This document shows, piece after piece, positions 36,670 through 46,887 of a stretch of 64,000 nt of DNA (position 1 is the first letter of the stretch; every line of letters starts with the position of its first letter). Source of the DNA: Salibacterium aidingense DSM 18341 (GTDB lineage: Bacteria > Bacillota > Bacilli > Bacillales > Marinococcaceae); the NCBI RefSeq assembly GCF_000429685.1, contig NZ_AUCI01000003.1, forward strand, positions 62,001-126,000, given 5' to 3'. Below the pieces are notes generated by a model, which saw only the letters and a list, made by a program, of their open reading frames with translations, had not been told where the DNA came from and made no database searches. The position numbers and the translations under genes were made by a program.

Positions 36670-37504
36670 ATCTACGGTAATTCCATTCATCCGTTCCATA
36701 TTTTTGTTCAGCCAAAGCATGTACCTGCTTTTCTTCTTCTTTCGTTAATTGGTAGGGGTGCCAATTAATATTCAGTCCTTCTGCAAATCCATGGTGAAAT
36801 GCTTCGGATACGTCTCTCATGGTCACCGGGGAGCTCTTTAACTCATTAATAGCTGCAGCTTTATGTTTGAAACCCCGCTGCATTCGTTCTCTTACCCGCT
36901 GGTTTGGATACTTAAATAAATCAAACAATTTGTTTTCCTCCATGTCCAAAAGAATGGACCCATGCTGAAGGATAACTCCTTTTTGCCTCGTCTGCGCACT
37001 CCCGGCAATCTTCCTGCCTTCCACAACAAGCTCGTACCAGGACGGTGCATCAAAACAAACCGCAGAGCGGGGGGCTTTTAAAGCTTCTTCCTCCTCTTTT
37101 GTACGTGGAATGGAGAAATCAGCATGAAGGCCGAGGTGTCGGAATCCCTGCAGAATTCCTTCGGAAATAACACGATAGGCCTCCGTTACCGTTGCCGGCA
37201 TTTCAGGGTGGGCTTCGGAAACGATCACACTATAAGTAAGTTCCTGGTCATGGAGAACCCCGCGCCCCCCGGTGGGCCTCCTTACAAAACCGAGACCATA
37301 ATTCTGGACGGCATCAAAATCAATTTCTTTATGTACTTTCTGAAAATAGCCTACTGACAACGTCGCTGGGTTCCAGCCGTAAAATCGGACAATTGGCGGC
37401 AGCTTACCTTCACTGTGCCACTGCATCAGCATTTCATCCATCGCCATATTGTAGGCCGGCGGGCAATTACCGGAATCTATAAAATACCAGGTTTCTTTTT
37501 CCAT
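36668..37504 (-). CDS. lipM: Octanoyl-[GcvH]:protein N-octanoyltransferase LipM
   Basis: 278 aa biotin/lipoate-ligase fold. Seen: [22 protein letters not shown], the acyl-accepting Cys in [28 protein letters not shown], and [11 protein letters not shown]. It moves octanoyl from ACP to GcvH, the entry to lipoate assembly; lipoate is used by both the glycine cleavage system and the branched-chain dehydrogenase encoded in this window. The ATG at 37504 follows GGGGGATAACA; the ORF could extend to 37561 but without a site. Confidence 0.93.
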   Translation of the reverse strand: MEKETWYFIDSGNCPPAYNMAMDEMLMQWHSEGKLPPIVRFYGWNPATLSVGYFQKVHKEIDFDAVQNYGLGFVRRPTGGRGVLHDQELTYSVIVSEAHPEMPATVTEAYRVISEGILQGFRHLGLHADFSIPRTKEEEEALKAPRSAVCFDAPSWYELVVEGRKIAGSAQTRQKGVILQHGSILLDMEENKLFDLFKYPNQRVRERMQRGFKHKAAAINELKSSPVTMRDVSEAFHHGFAEGLNINWHPYQLTKEEEKQVHALAEQKYGTDEWNYRR

Positions 37505-37677
37505 TGTTATCCCCCATTCTCTAAATGAGACCTGATCCAGGATGCAGAAATAGTTTAACAAACCTATATAAAAATCGAAAGCTATCTGTTTGTATAATAA
37601 TTAAACTTTGCTTCCAAGGCTATTCCTTATTATAATACACCATGTAGTCTTTGTTCATCTGTAAAGGAGGGGATAGT

Positions 37678-38064
37678 ATGGATACCATCACCTGGATATT
37701 ATGGGGAGTTTTATTAGCTGTGCTTATTGTTCTGCTTTTCCGGCGTTTTAAAAAACCTGGTTTTTTAACGGAATTAACCCAGGACGAATTTATAAAAGGG
37801 TACCGCAAAGCACAATTAATTGATGTCCGGGAACCACGAGAGTATAATGGCGGTCATATTCTCGGCGCGAGAAATCTTCCATTATCACAATTAAAACAGA
37901 GAATTAATGAAATCAGAGATGACCAGCCGGTTTACCTCTATTGCCAGTCCGGAGCACGGAGCCGCCAGGCCGCCAGAATTATTCAAAAAAAAGCTGGAAA
38001 CAATGATATCTACCAATTGAAAAAAGGGTTTAAAAAATGGACAGGCAAAATCAATAAAAAGTAG
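37678..38064 (+). CDS. yqhL: Membrane-anchored rhodanese YqhL
   Basis: 128 aa. N-terminal membrane helix (about 5-22) and a rhodanese domain: IDVREPREYNGGHILGARNLP and active-site loop YCQSGARSRQAAR with Cys at about 91. Persulfide sulfur transferase of unknown partner. ATG 37678 is behind AGGAGGGGATAGT. Divergent from lipM, convergent on gcvPB. Confidence 0.9.
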   Translation: MDTITWILWGVLLAVLIVLLFRRFKKPGFLTELTQDEFIKGYRKAQLIDVREPREYNGGHILGARNLPLSQLKQRINEIRDDQPVYLYCQSGARSRQAARIIQKKAGNNDIYQLKKGFKKWTGKINKK

Positions 38065-38076
38065 GGGTCCGTCTCT

Positions 38077-38115
38077 AAAAAACACTCAAGGAATTATTTA
38101 TCCTTGAGCGTTTTT
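38077..38115. terminator. Bidirectional terminator between yqhL and gcvPB
   Basis: Stem AAAAAC-CTCAAGGA with TCCTTGAG-GTTTTT (one internal mismatch) around an 8-base loop, flanked by A- and T-runs. The gcvPB stop codon lies in the loop. Confidence 0.8.
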
Positions 38116-39570
38116 ATTTGGCTTAAAAATTAAGACGGGTTTTCGCGCTGCCGTTGTCTCATCCAGTCGTCTTACGACGGTTGTATGCGGAGCATTCAGG
38201 ACCGTTTCCGGTTCATATTCCGCTTCTTTGGCAATCGTAACCATCGCATCGGCGAAGGCATCCAAAGTTTCTTTAGACTCTGTTTCTGTAGGCTCCACCA
38301 TAAAACATTCCTCTACATTGATTGGAAAATAAATCGTCGGGGGATGATAACCAAAGTCAAGGAGTCTCTTTGCCATATCCAGGGTTGAAACTCCGTTCTT
38401 TTTCTGCCTTTTTCCCGACAGGACAAACTCATGTTTACAGTAGCGCTCGTAAGGTACATCAAAATAGGGAGCAAGTTTATGGAGCAGATAATTGGCGTTT
38501 AAGACTGCATGTTCAGATACCTGCTTTAAGCCTTTTGCCCCCATGGTTCGAATATAGGCATAGGCTCGGATGTTAATCCCAAAGTTGCCATAAAATGGTT
38601 TAACCCGCCCTATCGATGCCGGCCTGTCATAATCCCAGCGGTAACCATCTGCTTCTTTTTTCAGGAGCGGTTTTGGCAGAAACGGAAGAAGGTCTTTCTT
38701 TACACCGACGGGACCGCTTCCCGGCCCGCCTCCGCCGTGCGGGCCTGTAAATGTTTTATGGAGGTTCAGGTGGACCACATCAAACCCCATATCGCCAGGT
38801 CTGGTTATTCCTAAAATAGCATTGGAATTCGCACCATCGTAATATAATTTCCCGCCTGCTTCGTGGATAATCGAAGCTATTTCGGTAATTTCTTCCTCAA
38901 ACAACCCCAGTGTATTAGGGTTTGTGAGCATCAGAGCAGCAGTGTCGTCTCCAGCCACTTCTTTGAGATGATCGATATCCACCAGCCCTTTTTCATTCGT
39001 ACGCACCGTTACTGCATCAAAACCGGCTACTCTGGCAGAAGCTGGATTTGTACCATGAGCCGAATCCGGAATGATGACCTTCCGGCGGTGTGGCTTTCCA
39101 TTTGCTTCATGAAACGCTCGGATCATCATCAGTCCCGTCCATTCTCCCTGTGCTCCGGCAGCAGACTGCAATGTCACTTCATCCATTCCGGTTATTTCAC
39201 ACAAACAAGACTGAAGATGATACATTAACTCCAGCGCACCCTGGATCTGGTCTTCAGGCTGGTAAGGGTGAACATGGGAAAATCCTTCCATTCTTGCAAT
39301 ATCTTCGTGCATTTTAGGATTGTATTTCATCGTACAAGATCCGAGCGGATAAAAACCGGTATCGACGCCATGATTATTCACGGACAAAGCCGTATAATGC
39401 CTCATTAACTCTAATTCTGATACCTCCGGAAGTTCCGGAGCTTCTTCTCGGATACACTCCGCCGGGAGTAATTTTTCTACTGGCACCTCAGCTACATCAT
39501 TTTCAGGAAGAGAATGCCCAGTACGGCCGGGTCTGCTTATTTCAAAAATGAGCGGTTGTTCCTGCTTCAT
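38098..39570 (-). CDS. gcvPB: Glycine dehydrogenase (decarboxylating) subunit 2
   Basis: 490 aa, the PLP-carrying half of two-subunit glycine decarboxylase. PLP lysine in [27 protein letters not shown] (about 265), with [12 protein letters not shown] and [10 protein letters not shown]. It decarboxylates glycine and passes aminomethyl to lipoyl-GcvH. ATG overlaps the gcvPA stop (ATGA). Last gene of the operon. Confidence 0.96.
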   Translation of the reverse strand: MKQEQPLIFEISRPGRTGHSLPENDVAEVPVEKLLPAECIREEAPELPEVSELELMRHYTALSVNNHGVDTGFYPLGSCTMKYNPKMHEDIARMEGFSHVHPYQPEDQIQGALELMYHLQSCLCEITGMDEVTLQSAAGAQGEWTGLMMIRAFHEANGKPHRRKVIIPDSAHGTNPASARVAGFDAVTVRTNEKGLVDIDHLKEVAGDDTAALMLTNPNTLGLFEEEITEIASIIHEAGGKLYYDGANSNAILGITRPGDMGFDVVHLNLHKTFTGPHGGGGPGSGPVGVKKDLLPFLPKPLLKKEADGYRWDYDRPASIGRVKPFYGNFGINIRAYAYIRTMGAKGLKQVSEHAVLNANYLLHKLAPYFDVPYERYCKHEFVLSGKRQKKNGVSTLDMAKRLLDFGYHPPTIYFPINVEECFMVEPTETESKETLDAFADAMVTIAKEAEYEPETVLNAPHTTVVRRLDETTAARKPVLIFKPNKNAQG

Positions 39571-40919
39571 TTTATCGCTCCCTTCAATGCTGCCGCAGCA
39601 GCGTCTATTTCATCTCGTGTTCTCATCTCGGTAACGCATAAAAGCATGTGGCCGAAACGGTCCTCATATACCGATCCAAGATCATATCCGCCAATAATTC
39701 CCTTTTCAAATAAACGTCGATTGACAGCTGCTGCGTCGGTCTGCGTGTGAATGACAAACTCATTAAATACCGGCTCTTCATGCACGACAGATACTCCTTC
39801 ATGTTTTAACTTTTCTTTAAAATAATTTGTTTTCCTTAAACTTTGAAGGGCCATGTCACGGATGCCATTTTTTCCTAATGCTGACATGGCAACAGAAGAG
39901 GCCAGGGCATTCAAGGCCTGGTTGGAACATATGTTGGAAGTCGCTTTGTCACGGCGGATATGCTGCTCCCTCGTTTGCAGCGTAAGCACAAAGCCACGAT
40001 TTCCCTCTTTATCCACCGTCTGGCCGACCAGTCTTCCCGGCATTTTTCTCATCAGCTTTCTGCTGGTAGCAAAATAACCACAATGCGGCCCGCCCAGCTG
40101 CATCGGAATCCCAAGAGGCTGTGTATCCCCAATTACAATGTCAGCTCCGAAATCCCCCGGCGGCGTTAGAATACCCAGGGCTAACGGATTGCTGGATACG
40201 ATAAAGAGCGAATCTTTCTGATGTACCATTGTTTCTATTTCTTTCAGCTCTTCCACGGTTCCAAAAAAGTTAGGATATTGAACAAGGACGGCAGCTGTCT
40301 GTTCATCCATTTCTTTTTCGAGGACCTCTTTATCGGTGCGGGCTCCCTGAAGCGGAACACGTACAACCGTCAGGCCGGGTCCGGCGGCATAAGTATCGAG
40401 CACAGCAAGCGCTTCAGGATGAACCCCTTCCGAGACAATAATTTTAGTTTTTTTCATTTTACTATGACTGACGGCCATAAGCGCAGCCTCAGCCAGCGCT
40501 GTATGACCGTCGTACATGGATGAGTTGGCAATATCCATTTGGGTTAATTCTGATATCATGGTCTGAAATTCAAAAATCGCCTGTAATTCGCCCTGAGAAA
40601 TTTCAGGCTGATACGGGGTATAGGCGGTATAAAATTCCGAGCGGCGGATAACATGGTCCACCACGGAAGGGATATAATGATCATACACGCCTGCTCCTAA
40701 AAAGGACGGATAAGTCCGGACGTCCGCATTTTTTCTGCTTAATTGGGACATTTCTTTCAACAGTCTCGGTTCAGAAGCCGCTTCCGGTAGATCCATCTCT
40801 TCTTGGGTACGTATACGTTCCGGTATATCTTCAAACAAATCAGACATTTTTTCAGCGCCAATGGTGTGCAGCATGTCTTGTTTATCTTCTTCTGTTGCAG
40901 GCAGATAGCGAAAATTCAA
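39567..40919 (-). CDS. gcvPA: Glycine dehydrogenase (decarboxylating) subunit 1
   Basis: 450 aa, N-terminal-type half of glycine decarboxylase. Seen: [43 protein letters not shown], and [20 protein letters not shown]. It pairs with gcvPB. Starts at TTG 8 bases behind AAGGAGG, 14 bases after gcvT. Confidence 0.96.
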   Translation of the reverse strand: MNFRYLPATEEDKQDMLHTIGAEKMSDLFEDIPERIRTQEEMDLPEAASEPRLLKEMSQLSRKNADVRTYPSFLGAGVYDHYIPSVVDHVIRRSEFYTAYTPYQPEISQGELQAIFEFQTMISELTQMDIANSSMYDGHTALAEAALMAVSHSKMKKTKIIVSEGVHPEALAVLDTYAAGPGLTVVRVPLQGARTDKEVLEKEMDEQTAAVLVQYPNFFGTVEELKEIETMVHQKDSLFIVSSNPLALGILTPPGDFGADIVIGDTQPLGIPMQLGGPHCGYFATSRKLMRKMPGRLVGQTVDKEGNRGFVLTLQTREQHIRRDKATSNICSNQALNALASSVAMSALGKNGIRDMALQSLRKTNYFKEKLKHEGVSVVHEEPVFNEFVIHTQTDAAAVNRRLFEKGIIGGYDLGSVYEDRFGHMLLCVTEMRTRDEIDAAAAALKGAIK

Positions 40920-40933
40920 GGAAAGGTCCTCCT

Positions 40934-42028
40934 TTAAGACTTTTTGTAAAATGGTAAAGATACAGGAGCTGCCTCTAATGTTTTACGACGTATTTGCACA
41001 TAATACCTCCCTGTTTCTTTTCTGATCTCCACTAAAGCCATCCCTACATTGGCAGCAAGTGTCGGGGAGTGTGTTCCGGTGGTGATTTCCCCAATGGATT
41101 CCCCCTTTTCATTCAGCACTGTACAGCCTGATCTGGGAATACCTTTATCGATCATCTTTAATCCGATTAAACGCCGCGCCGGGCCGCCGGCCTTTTCTTC
41201 TTCCAGGGCTTCTTTTCCAATAAAAGGACTGTCTTTTTGAAGTTTCACTGCAAAGCCCAAACCGGCTTCCAAGGGGCTGATGGTCTCATCTATTTCCTGG
41301 CCGTAGAGCGGCAGTCTTGCTTCCATACGCAGGGTGTCCCTGGCCCCCAATCCGCACGGAATCACTCCCTCGGGTTCCCCTGCCTCGAGCACCGCCTTCC
41401 AAAGTTCTTCTGCTTTGGTAACCGGGCAGTAAATCTCAAATCCATCTTCCCCGGTATAACCGGTTCTTGATACAAGACAAGAAACATCATTCACACAACT
41501 GTGCGGCTGGAACCGGAAAGGGGCAATGGACGAAAGATCCTCCCTGCTTATACGCTGCAACACGGTTTCGGCTTTTGGTCCCTGCAGGGCAAGCAGGGCA
41601 TACTCATCGGAAACATTTTTTACCGAGACCTCTCCCTTTGCATGGGACTGAAGCCAGTTAATATCTTTGGAGGTATTCGCCGCATTTAAAACGAGAAAAT
41701 AGTCTTCGGCTGCCAGTTGATATACAAGCATATCATCCACCACACCTCCACGCTCATTGCATAACAAGGTATACATTGCTTTGCCGGGTTCCAATGTTGC
41801 CAAATCATTTGTAACCATTGTCTGAAGCCAAGAGAAAGCGTGACTACCAGTGACCCGCGCCTCTCCCATATGAGAAACGTCAAAGAGTCCTGCGGCCTTT
41901 CGGACCGTGTGATGCTCCTTCTTGATACCGGAGAAATACACCGGCATCTCCCAGCCTCCGAATTCAACTATTTTTGCCCCATATTCATGATGGATAGAAT
42001 AAAGAGGCGTCCGTTTTGCATGACTCAT
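40934..42028 (-). CDS. gcvT: Aminomethyltransferase (glycine cleavage T protein)
   Basis: 364 aa. Folate-binding fold with [46 protein letters not shown] and [21 protein letters not shown]. It releases ammonia and loads the methylene on tetrahydrofolate. ATG 42028 has GGGG 8 bases upstream; the ORF could be read from 42064 but without a site. First gene of gcvT-gcvPA-gcvPB, controlled by the glycine riboswitch 220 bases upstream. Confidence 0.96.
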   Translation of the reverse strand: MSHAKRTPLYSIHHEYGAKIVEFGGWEMPVYFSGIKKEHHTVRKAAGLFDVSHMGEARVTGSHAFSWLQTMVTNDLATLEPGKAMYTLLCNERGGVVDDMLVYQLAAEDYFLVLNAANTSKDINWLQSHAKGEVSVKNVSDEYALLALQGPKAETVLQRISREDLSSIAPFRFQPHSCVNDVSCLVSRTGYTGEDGFEIYCPVTKAEELWKAVLEAGEPEGVIPCGLGARDTLRMEARLPLYGQEIDETISPLEAGLGFAVKLQKDSPFIGKEALEEEKAGGPARRLIGLKMIDKGIPRSGCTVLNEKGESIGEITTGTHSPTLAANVGMALVEIRKETGRYYVQIRRKTLEAAPVSLPFYKKS

Positions 42029-42035
42029 AGCATCC

Positions 42036-42230
42036 CCGCCTTTTAGAAAGTAAGATAAGCGCAAGGCCCCCGCCTATCGGCGCCAAGCGCTAAAGACCCG
42101 ACGGCAGTGCGGGTATCGTAAGAAAGATAGGCTAAAACCCTCTCGTCCTGCGGCTGCGCCGACCTGAGCTGCATTGTAGCGGGCCTTCGAGCCGACGACG
42201 CCTGAAGCTGGAATAGGCCAACATTATATA
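42036..42230 (-). repeat. GC-rich REP-like insert in the gcvT leader
   Basis: Between the riboswitch terminator and gcvT lie about 200 GC-rich bases with stacked palindromes: AGCGC..GGC / GCC..GCGCT at 42057-42090, ACCCG / CGGGT at 42096-42114, and further GC-rich pairs. Not coding. It resembles mobile intergenic repeats common in Bacillaceae; I could not match it to another copy in this window. Confidence 0.45.
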
Positions 42231-42243
42231 CTTTCCTGCCTTA

Positions 42244-42286
42244 TAAAAAGACAGAGAACCCCGTCTGCTGTCGGGATTCTCTGTCC
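42244..42286 (-). terminator. Riboswitch expression-platform terminator
   Basis: GACAGAGAA-CCC with GGG-TTCTCTGTC then TTTTT on the minus strand. The 5' side overlaps the closing stem of the second glycine aptamer (GGACAGAG), giving the usual on-switch arrangement. Confidence 0.85.
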
Positions 42287-42510
42287 TACAACCAGAAAGT
42301 TTCTCTCCCCTATCGATTATTTCCGAACATTTTCTTCAAGAAATCGATACCGATAGAAAGAAGATTGTCTTCGTGGGTGGCTCTCTATTCATCGAGCGCT
42401 CTCCAGAGCTGCGTCGGACAAAAGTCTTTTTGCCTGAGAGATTCACTTTCCCAAGTTTGCTCCTTCGGCGCCGCTTTATGCGGTCTCTCCCTTTGCCTTC
42501 ATCCGCTTTT
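42246..42510 (-). ncRNA. Tandem glycine riboswitch controlling gcvT-gcvPA-gcvPB
   Basis: Aptamer 1 is canonical: GGGAGAGACCG, then CGCCGAAGGAGCAAACT, GTGAATCTCTCAGGCAAAA and GACGCAGCTCTGGAGAG. Aptamer 2 follows through the linker with GAGAGCCACCC, GAGAGAAACTTTCTGG and GGACAGAG, but its core differs from the usual CACCGAAGGGG and CTCTCAGG. Compared with the B. subtilis gcvT leader, order and spacing agree. Glycine binding is expected to prevent the downstream terminator and turn the operon on. Confidence 0.9.
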
Positions 42511-42638
42511 CCTATAGAATTGTTTCTCTACGCATAAAATTGGGTCTTTTCGAAGCATACTAGTTCTAAGAGTTGGTTTTATTTTATCACGATCCAAGAT
42601 CACTAACAATCTCTTTTCTCAAAAGGAGAACGAACAAT

Positions 42639-44267
42639 ATGACTATAGACGTATTTTTTCATTCGGAATGGGACGATTTTAACAAAGAAAGTATAGAGAC
42701 TCTTCCGGTGTCTTCGTGGGAACAATTCTGTCTGGCTTATGAGTCTCAGCAATGGACATCTATTCCTGACTTTGAGGGACTCTTATGCTATAAACATCTC
42801 TCTGACCTTCAGCTCTATCCCCACCAGGAGCAGACAGCAAAACGTGTGATGGAGGAAATGGACGGAAAGGCGATTCTGGCTGATGAAGTGGGACTCGGCA
42901 AGACCATTGAAGCCGGGCTTATTTTAAAAGAATATATGGTAAGAGGCTTGGTAAAAAAAGCATTAATTCTAGTGCCGGCTTCACTGACCGGCCAATGGGC
43001 CAAAGAAATGTATGAGAAATTTTTCATTCCGGCTGTCGCGCAGCGAAAAACGTACGTGTGGGAAGAAGCGGATATTGTAGTAGCCTCTATAGATACGGCA
43101 AAACGGCCGCCGCACCGTGATATGGTGCTCGAGCAGGAATATGACATGATTATATTTGATGAAGCCCATAAATTAAAAAACCCAAAAACAAAAAACTATG
43201 AATTTGCCCGCCTTTTACAGAAAAAATTCTGTCTGATGTTAACGGCTACCCCGGTTCAGAATAAACCGGGAGAGCTATTTCATTTAATTAATTTATTAAA
43301 ACCGGGACTGTTAGGAAGTCAAAAAGAATTTAATCAGCTTTTTAAAGAAAAAGGGGAAAAAGCTGTTAAACATATTGTCCAGCAGGTAATGGTGCGGAAC
43401 CGCAGAGAACAAACCGGCATTCAATGGACAAAACGGAATGTCCATTCTATGTATATCCCGTTTACTGAAAAGGAACAAACCTTTTATAACATGCTGGAGG
43501 AGTTGAAAGATAACCCAGAGAACAATTTTCACGGTTTTACCGCCACTACATTATTAAGAGAAGCGTGCAGCAGTAAAGAAGCAGCTTATATGACATTAAA
43601 TCACATGCATGAACAAAAAGAGCTAACCGATACTGTCTTTGCCTCTCTGCTTCAGCATATTCAAACCATGGACGTAAACAGCAAAGCAGAAAAAGCAGTA
43701 GAGTTAATCAAAAACACCGAGGACAAAGTAGTTCTTTTCACCGAATACCGCGCCACTCAGCTTTATCTGCAGTGGTACCTCAAGCAGCACGGAATTTTAT
43801 CAGTTCCTTTTCGCGGAGGATTTAAAAGCAGCAAAAAAGAATGGATGCAGCAGCTTTTCCGAGACCGCGCCAAGGTTATGATAGCGACAGAAGCCGGCGG
43901 GGAAGGGATCAATCTTCAATTCAGCAGCACGATTATTAATTATGACCTTCCCTGGAATCCCATGCGGCTCGAGCAGCGGATCGGCCGGCTTCACCGGCTG
44001 GGCCAGACAAGAGACGTTCAAATCTATAATTTTGCTGTGAAGCAAACGATTGAAGAACATATTCTGGCTCTCTTATATGACAAAATAAGATTATTTGAAA
44101 ACGTCATTGGAACGCTTGACACTATTCTTGATTCCTCCTATGGATCTGTCCTGGAAGATTACATTACCGAAACACTCCATCACTCGGAGTCCAAAGAAGA
44201 GATTGAAGTAAAACTGAATCACCTTTCCGAATTAATGGAAGAACCTGTAAAGAAAGAAGGGACATAA
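42639..44267 (+). CDS. yqhH: SNF2-family DNA helicase YqhH
   Basis: 542 aa. Helicase motifs in order: motif I LADEVGLGKTIEAGLI (about 87-102), II IIFDEAHKLKNP, III LTATPVQN, V TEAGGEGINLQF, VI QRIGRLHRLGQTRDV. Swi2/Snf2 ATPase of the short RapA/HepA-like type without extra domains. ATG 42639 follows AAAGGAG; the reading from 42573 is unsupported. It diverges from gcvT and is followed three bases later by yqhG. Confidence 0.93.
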   Translation: MTIDVFFHSEWDDFNKESIETLPVSSWEQFCLAYESQQWTSIPDFEGLLCYKHLSDLQLYPHQEQTAKRVMEEMDGKAILADEVGLGKTIEAGLILKEYMVRGLVKKALILVPASLTGQWAKEMYEKFFIPAVAQRKTYVWEEADIVVASIDTAKRPPHRDMVLEQEYDMIIFDEAHKLKNPKTKNYEFARLLQKKFCLMLTATPVQNKPGELFHLINLLKPGLLGSQKEFNQLFKEKGEKAVKHIVQQVMVRNRREQTGIQWTKRNVHSMYIPFTEKEQTFYNMLEELKDNPENNFHGFTATTLLREACSSKEAAYMTLNHMHEQKELTDTVFASLLQHIQTMDVNSKAEKAVELIKNTEDKVVLFTEYRATQLYLQWYLKQHGILSVPFRGGFKSSKKEWMQQLFRDRAKVMIATEAGGEGINLQFSSTIINYDLPWNPMRLEQRIGRLHRLGQTRDVQIYNFAVKQTIEEHILALLYDKIRLFENVIGTLDTILDSSYGSVLEDYITETLHHSESKEEIEVKLNHLSELMEEPVKKEGT

Positions 44268-44270
44268 ACC

Positions 44271-45059
44271 ATGGAAGATCAGACCCTGCAAAACTATCTA
44301 TGCCGTTATTTTCAATCCAACGGAGCGGAAATTTTGAATCAGTCGGCTAATAAAATACAGGTTCAATTAACGGAGGCGCTTGACCAGGAATTGATTAACC
44401 GGCCTTTTTACTGGCAGTATATTAAGAAAACAGGTGCTTACGGGGAACCAATGACGCTGACTTTTTTGACCGATAGGGATAAAGAAGAAAATGAAAAAGG
44501 AGAACATTTGCATTTCGGCTCTCCCCGGCTCCATCAAATTTTTCAATCGGCCCGTCAAAAAGGAAAGTGGACGCTGCTGTATGAAAACAGCCGGAAGAAC
44601 CAACACCCTTCTCCGCTTTTTCCGTGGCTTGTGGTGAATGTAAAATATTCGTTTGTCTCCCATCAACGCAAAGATTACATTGCTTCTTACGGACTCCAGC
44701 TGATTCACGGTCAATTTGTAGAACATATGATGGACCGCCTTCACTCTAAAAAGCTTCATGCCATGATTCCTGACCATTCATTTCCAATGGCTTCTCTGAT
44801 TCAGGTGCAAAGCGGCCTGCTGCGCATTAAACGGAAGGTGGAACAGGCCCTGGCATCACATTCCGAGGAGTGGGCGCACAAAGCCGAAAGACGGATGCAG
44901 GAGGAACTGTCCATTCTTGAAGCCTATTTCCGCTCTTCCTCTTATTCAGAAGAAGAATACGAACGGGAAAAACAAGCCATTATCAGCAGATACCACCCTC
45001 ACATCCAGGTGGACATCGTAAACAGCGGACTGTTTTACTTAAGCCAATCCGCCCTGTAA
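44271..45059 (+). CDS. yqhG: YqhG family protein
   Basis: 262 aa, soluble; conserved start LQNYLCRYFQSNGAEI and NRPFYWQYIKKTGAYGEPMTLTF, with a helical C-terminal half (HSEEWAHKAERRMQEELSILEAYF). Always beside the YqhH helicase, so the two probably act together; the biochemical role is unknown. Confidence 0.85.
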   Translation: MEDQTLQNYLCRYFQSNGAEILNQSANKIQVQLTEALDQELINRPFYWQYIKKTGAYGEPMTLTFLTDRDKEENEKGEHLHFGSPRLHQIFQSARQKGKWTLLYENSRKNQHPSPLFPWLVVNVKYSFVSHQRKDYIASYGLQLIHGQFVEHMMDRLHSKKLHAMIPDHSFPMASLIQVQSGLLRIKRKVEQALASHSEEWAHKAERRMQEELSILEAYFRSSSYSEEEYEREKQAIISRYHPHIQVDIVNSGLFYLSQSAL

Positions 45060-45074
45060 ATTCTCTTCATTAAG

Positions 45075-45110
45075 AAAAACGGCTCTTGGGTGGTTTCCCA
45101 AGAGCCGCTC
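45075..45110 (-). terminator. Hairpin after yqhG / yqgW
   Basis: CGGCTCTTGGG / CCCAAGAGCCG, 11 bp; the T-run (TTTTTCTT) is on the minus-strand side. Confidence 0.55.
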
Positions 45111-45148
45111 ATTGGCAGATAATAAACGAAATCATTTCGAGCTATTAA

Positions 45149-45189
45149 TAAAAAACGAGGTCCTTTATATAAAAGGCCTCGTTTTTTAA
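45149..45189. terminator. Bidirectional terminator between yqhG and yqgW
   Basis: AAAAAACGAGG-CCTTT with AAAAGG-CCTCGTTTTTT; long stem with U-runs in both directions between convergent genes. Confidence 0.8.
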
Positions 45190-45200
45190 TATCCTTGTGT

Positions 45201-45371
45201 TTAAACCTCGGGAGCTCCACTGATAAATATTGTCATAATGGAGAACCATCCAAACACCAAAAAAGATATTCCGGCAAATCCGACCGCAAAAAAATTTCTT
45301 CTCTTTATTTCCCGAATGGTCGCAATTCCGCATAGAATGGCGACGAAAAGCATTGTAATCCCAAGAGCCAT
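45201..45371 (-). CDS. yqgW: DUF2759 small membrane protein (YqgW)
   Basis: 56 aa with two membrane helices (ALGITMLFVAILCGIATI and FFAVGFAGISFLVFGWFSIM). Matches the YqgW/DUF2759 family; unknown function. ATG 45371 follows GGGGGGAGTTCTTT; convergent with yqhG, divergent from yqgX. Confidence 0.75.
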   Translation of the reverse strand: MALGITMLFVAILCGIATIREIKRRNFFAVGFAGISFLVFGWFSIMTIFISGAPEV

Positions 45372-45505
45372 AAAGAACTCCCCCCTTTTTCCGGCATGTC
45401 CTGAGGTCATGTAACCATGTATTTCTTAACATTTATGTCGTTATCATTATACAATTTTTCAAGAAGACATGCACCCCTTATTTTAGCCTTTCCCCCTGCA
45501 TCTTA

Positions 45506-45514
45506 TGTTAAAAT
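45506..45514 (+). promoter_or_regulatory. Extended -10 element, probable yqgX promoter
   Basis: TGTTAAAAT (TGn plus TAAAAT) 38 bases before the yqgX ATG; no good -35, as expected for an extended -10 promoter. Confidence 0.45.
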
Positions 45515-45551
45515 AAACAGCATCACGTTTAAAGAGGAAGGAAGATATAAG

Positions 45552-46187
45552 ATGAAATGGGAGAGTGTACCTTTAGGTCCGCTGCAGACGAACTGTTATG
45601 TCTTATATAACGATCAGGGCGAGGCTATTATTTTTGACCCAGGCGGGGATGCCGAAGTCCTTCAGGAAAAAATCGACAATCTCGGACTCCGCCCGGCCGC
45701 CATTTTATTAACCCATGCTCATTTTGACCACATTGGAGCAGTAGAGACGGTCCGCCGGAGTTATGACATTGATGTCTATCTCCACGAAAACGAACGGGAC
45801 TGGCTGACCGATCCTGAAAAAAATGGGGCTTCTCTGTTTCTCGGAGATCACCGTATTTCAGCAGGCGAAGCCGATCATCATATCCGACAGGAAGGTTCAC
45901 TAACCATCGGATCGTTTGCTTTTTATATTCTGGAAACGCCAGGGCATTCTCCCGGAAGTGTTTCCTTTTATCATGAAGAAAGCCGGACCGTGTTTTCAGG
46001 CGATGTACTGTTTTCCGGCGGGATCGGACGCACAGATCTCCCCGGCGGAAGCCAGGAACAATTAATAAAAGTCATCCATGACAAGATCCTGGAACTTCCC
46101 GAAGACACCTATGTGGCCTGCGGACATGGGCCATTTACAGTCATACAAAGGGAAATGGACAGCAATCCCTTTTTAAATGGTTTTTAA
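45552..46187 (+). CDS. yqgX: MBL-fold hydrolase YqgX (glyoxalase II-like)
   Basis: 211 aa metallo-beta-lactamase fold. Metal motif THAHFDHIGAVE (about residues 56-67), then LETPGHSPGSVSFY, FSGDVLFSGGIGRTDLPGG and a final His in ACGHGPFT. Related to glyoxalase II and other thioester/sulfur hydrolases; the substrate is not determinable here. ATG 45552 chosen by the GGAAGG site; the reading from 45417 crosses the promoter. Confidence 0.9.
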   Translation: MKWESVPLGPLQTNCYVLYNDQGEAIIFDPGGDAEVLQEKIDNLGLRPAAILLTHAHFDHIGAVETVRRSYDIDVYLHENERDWLTDPEKNGASLFLGDHRISAGEADHHIRQEGSLTIGSFAFYILETPGHSPGSVSFYHEESRTVFSGDVLFSGGIGRTDLPGGSQEQLIKVIHDKILELPEDTYVACGHGPFTVIQREMDSNPFLNGF

Positions 46188-46202
46188 TGGACGGCAGTTG
46201 AA

Positions 46203-46243
46203 TAAAAAAACATCCCTTCCTATGGAGAGGGATGTTTTTTTAT
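46203..46243. terminator. Bidirectional terminator between yqgX and yqgY
   Basis: AAAAAACATCCCT / AGGGATGTTTTTT with a 10-base loop, between convergent genes. Confidence 0.85.
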
Positions 46244-46273
46244 TATGTACACTTTTCTGTCAGAAGGCACATT

Positions 46274-46513
46274 CTAGTGGAAGCCAGGTTCCATAATAAA
46301 CGTCGTATAATACGTGAAACTAACGAAGAAAACCGTTAAATAAGCTCCAAATATATAAATATACATACGCTCTGTCAGTTTCATGTATCCAAGTGCTAAA
46401 AAGGCAGCCGTCTGAGCAAAAAACAAAATGGCCATACTAAACATATCACCTACGAAAAATAAAACAGCAAAAACGGCTGTCCAAAAGCCCATCATGCGAA
46501 ACATGCGGTCCAT
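46274..46513 (-). CDS. yqgY: DUF2626 membrane protein (YqgY)
   Basis: 79 aa with three hydrophobic helices (FWTAVFAVLFFVGDMF, FFAQTAAFLALGYMKL, IYIFGAYLTVFFVSFTYYT) and the conserved start MDRMFRMMGFW. YqgY/DUF2626 family, function unknown. ATG 46513 is 7 bases behind GGGGGG. Confidence 0.8.
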   Translation of the reverse strand: MDRMFRMMGFWTAVFAVLFFVGDMFSMAILFFAQTAAFLALGYMKLTERMYIYIFGAYLTVFFVSFTYYTTFIMEPGFH

Positions 46514-46627
46514 GTCATTTCCCCCCTTGTCACTTTCCCTGTTAACACGGTTATGTTCTGCTATACATATTATATATGAGGGATGGAACAATTGTAAATG
46601 TTTTAATAAAAAAGCGGAGCCGTAGTA

Positions 46628-46825
46628 TCAGGATTTAATTCTTTTTCGTTTCTGCCAGGCAATTTTAAACGAGAAGGGAAGCATCCCAAACCATCTGAAG
46701 CCAGAATGCTTCAGATTAAACAACGACCGGAAATTCTTTCGTTTCCGCTTTTTCTTGTTCATCCGTTCGTCCAGGGCTTCGACCATTTCCTTCGTAATAA
46801 ACTTTAAAAATGGGTTCGGTTTCAC
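46628..46825 (-). CDS. yqzE: YqzE family protein
   Basis: 65 aa very basic peptide: MKPNPFLKFITKEMVEALDERMNKKKRKRK then WFGMLPFSFKIAWQKRKR. YqzE-like proteins lie just downstream of comGG in Bacillus, as here (62 bases away). Function unknown. Confidence 0.75.
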   Translation of the reverse strand: MKPNPFLKFITKEMVEALDERMNKKKRKRKNFRSLFNLKHSGFRWFGMLPFSFKIAWQKRKRIKS

Positions 46826-46887
46826 CGGCTTCCCTCCTCTTGGTCTAATGTTGTGCTATAGACTAGCTTATCCTTTTTTCGTTACAG

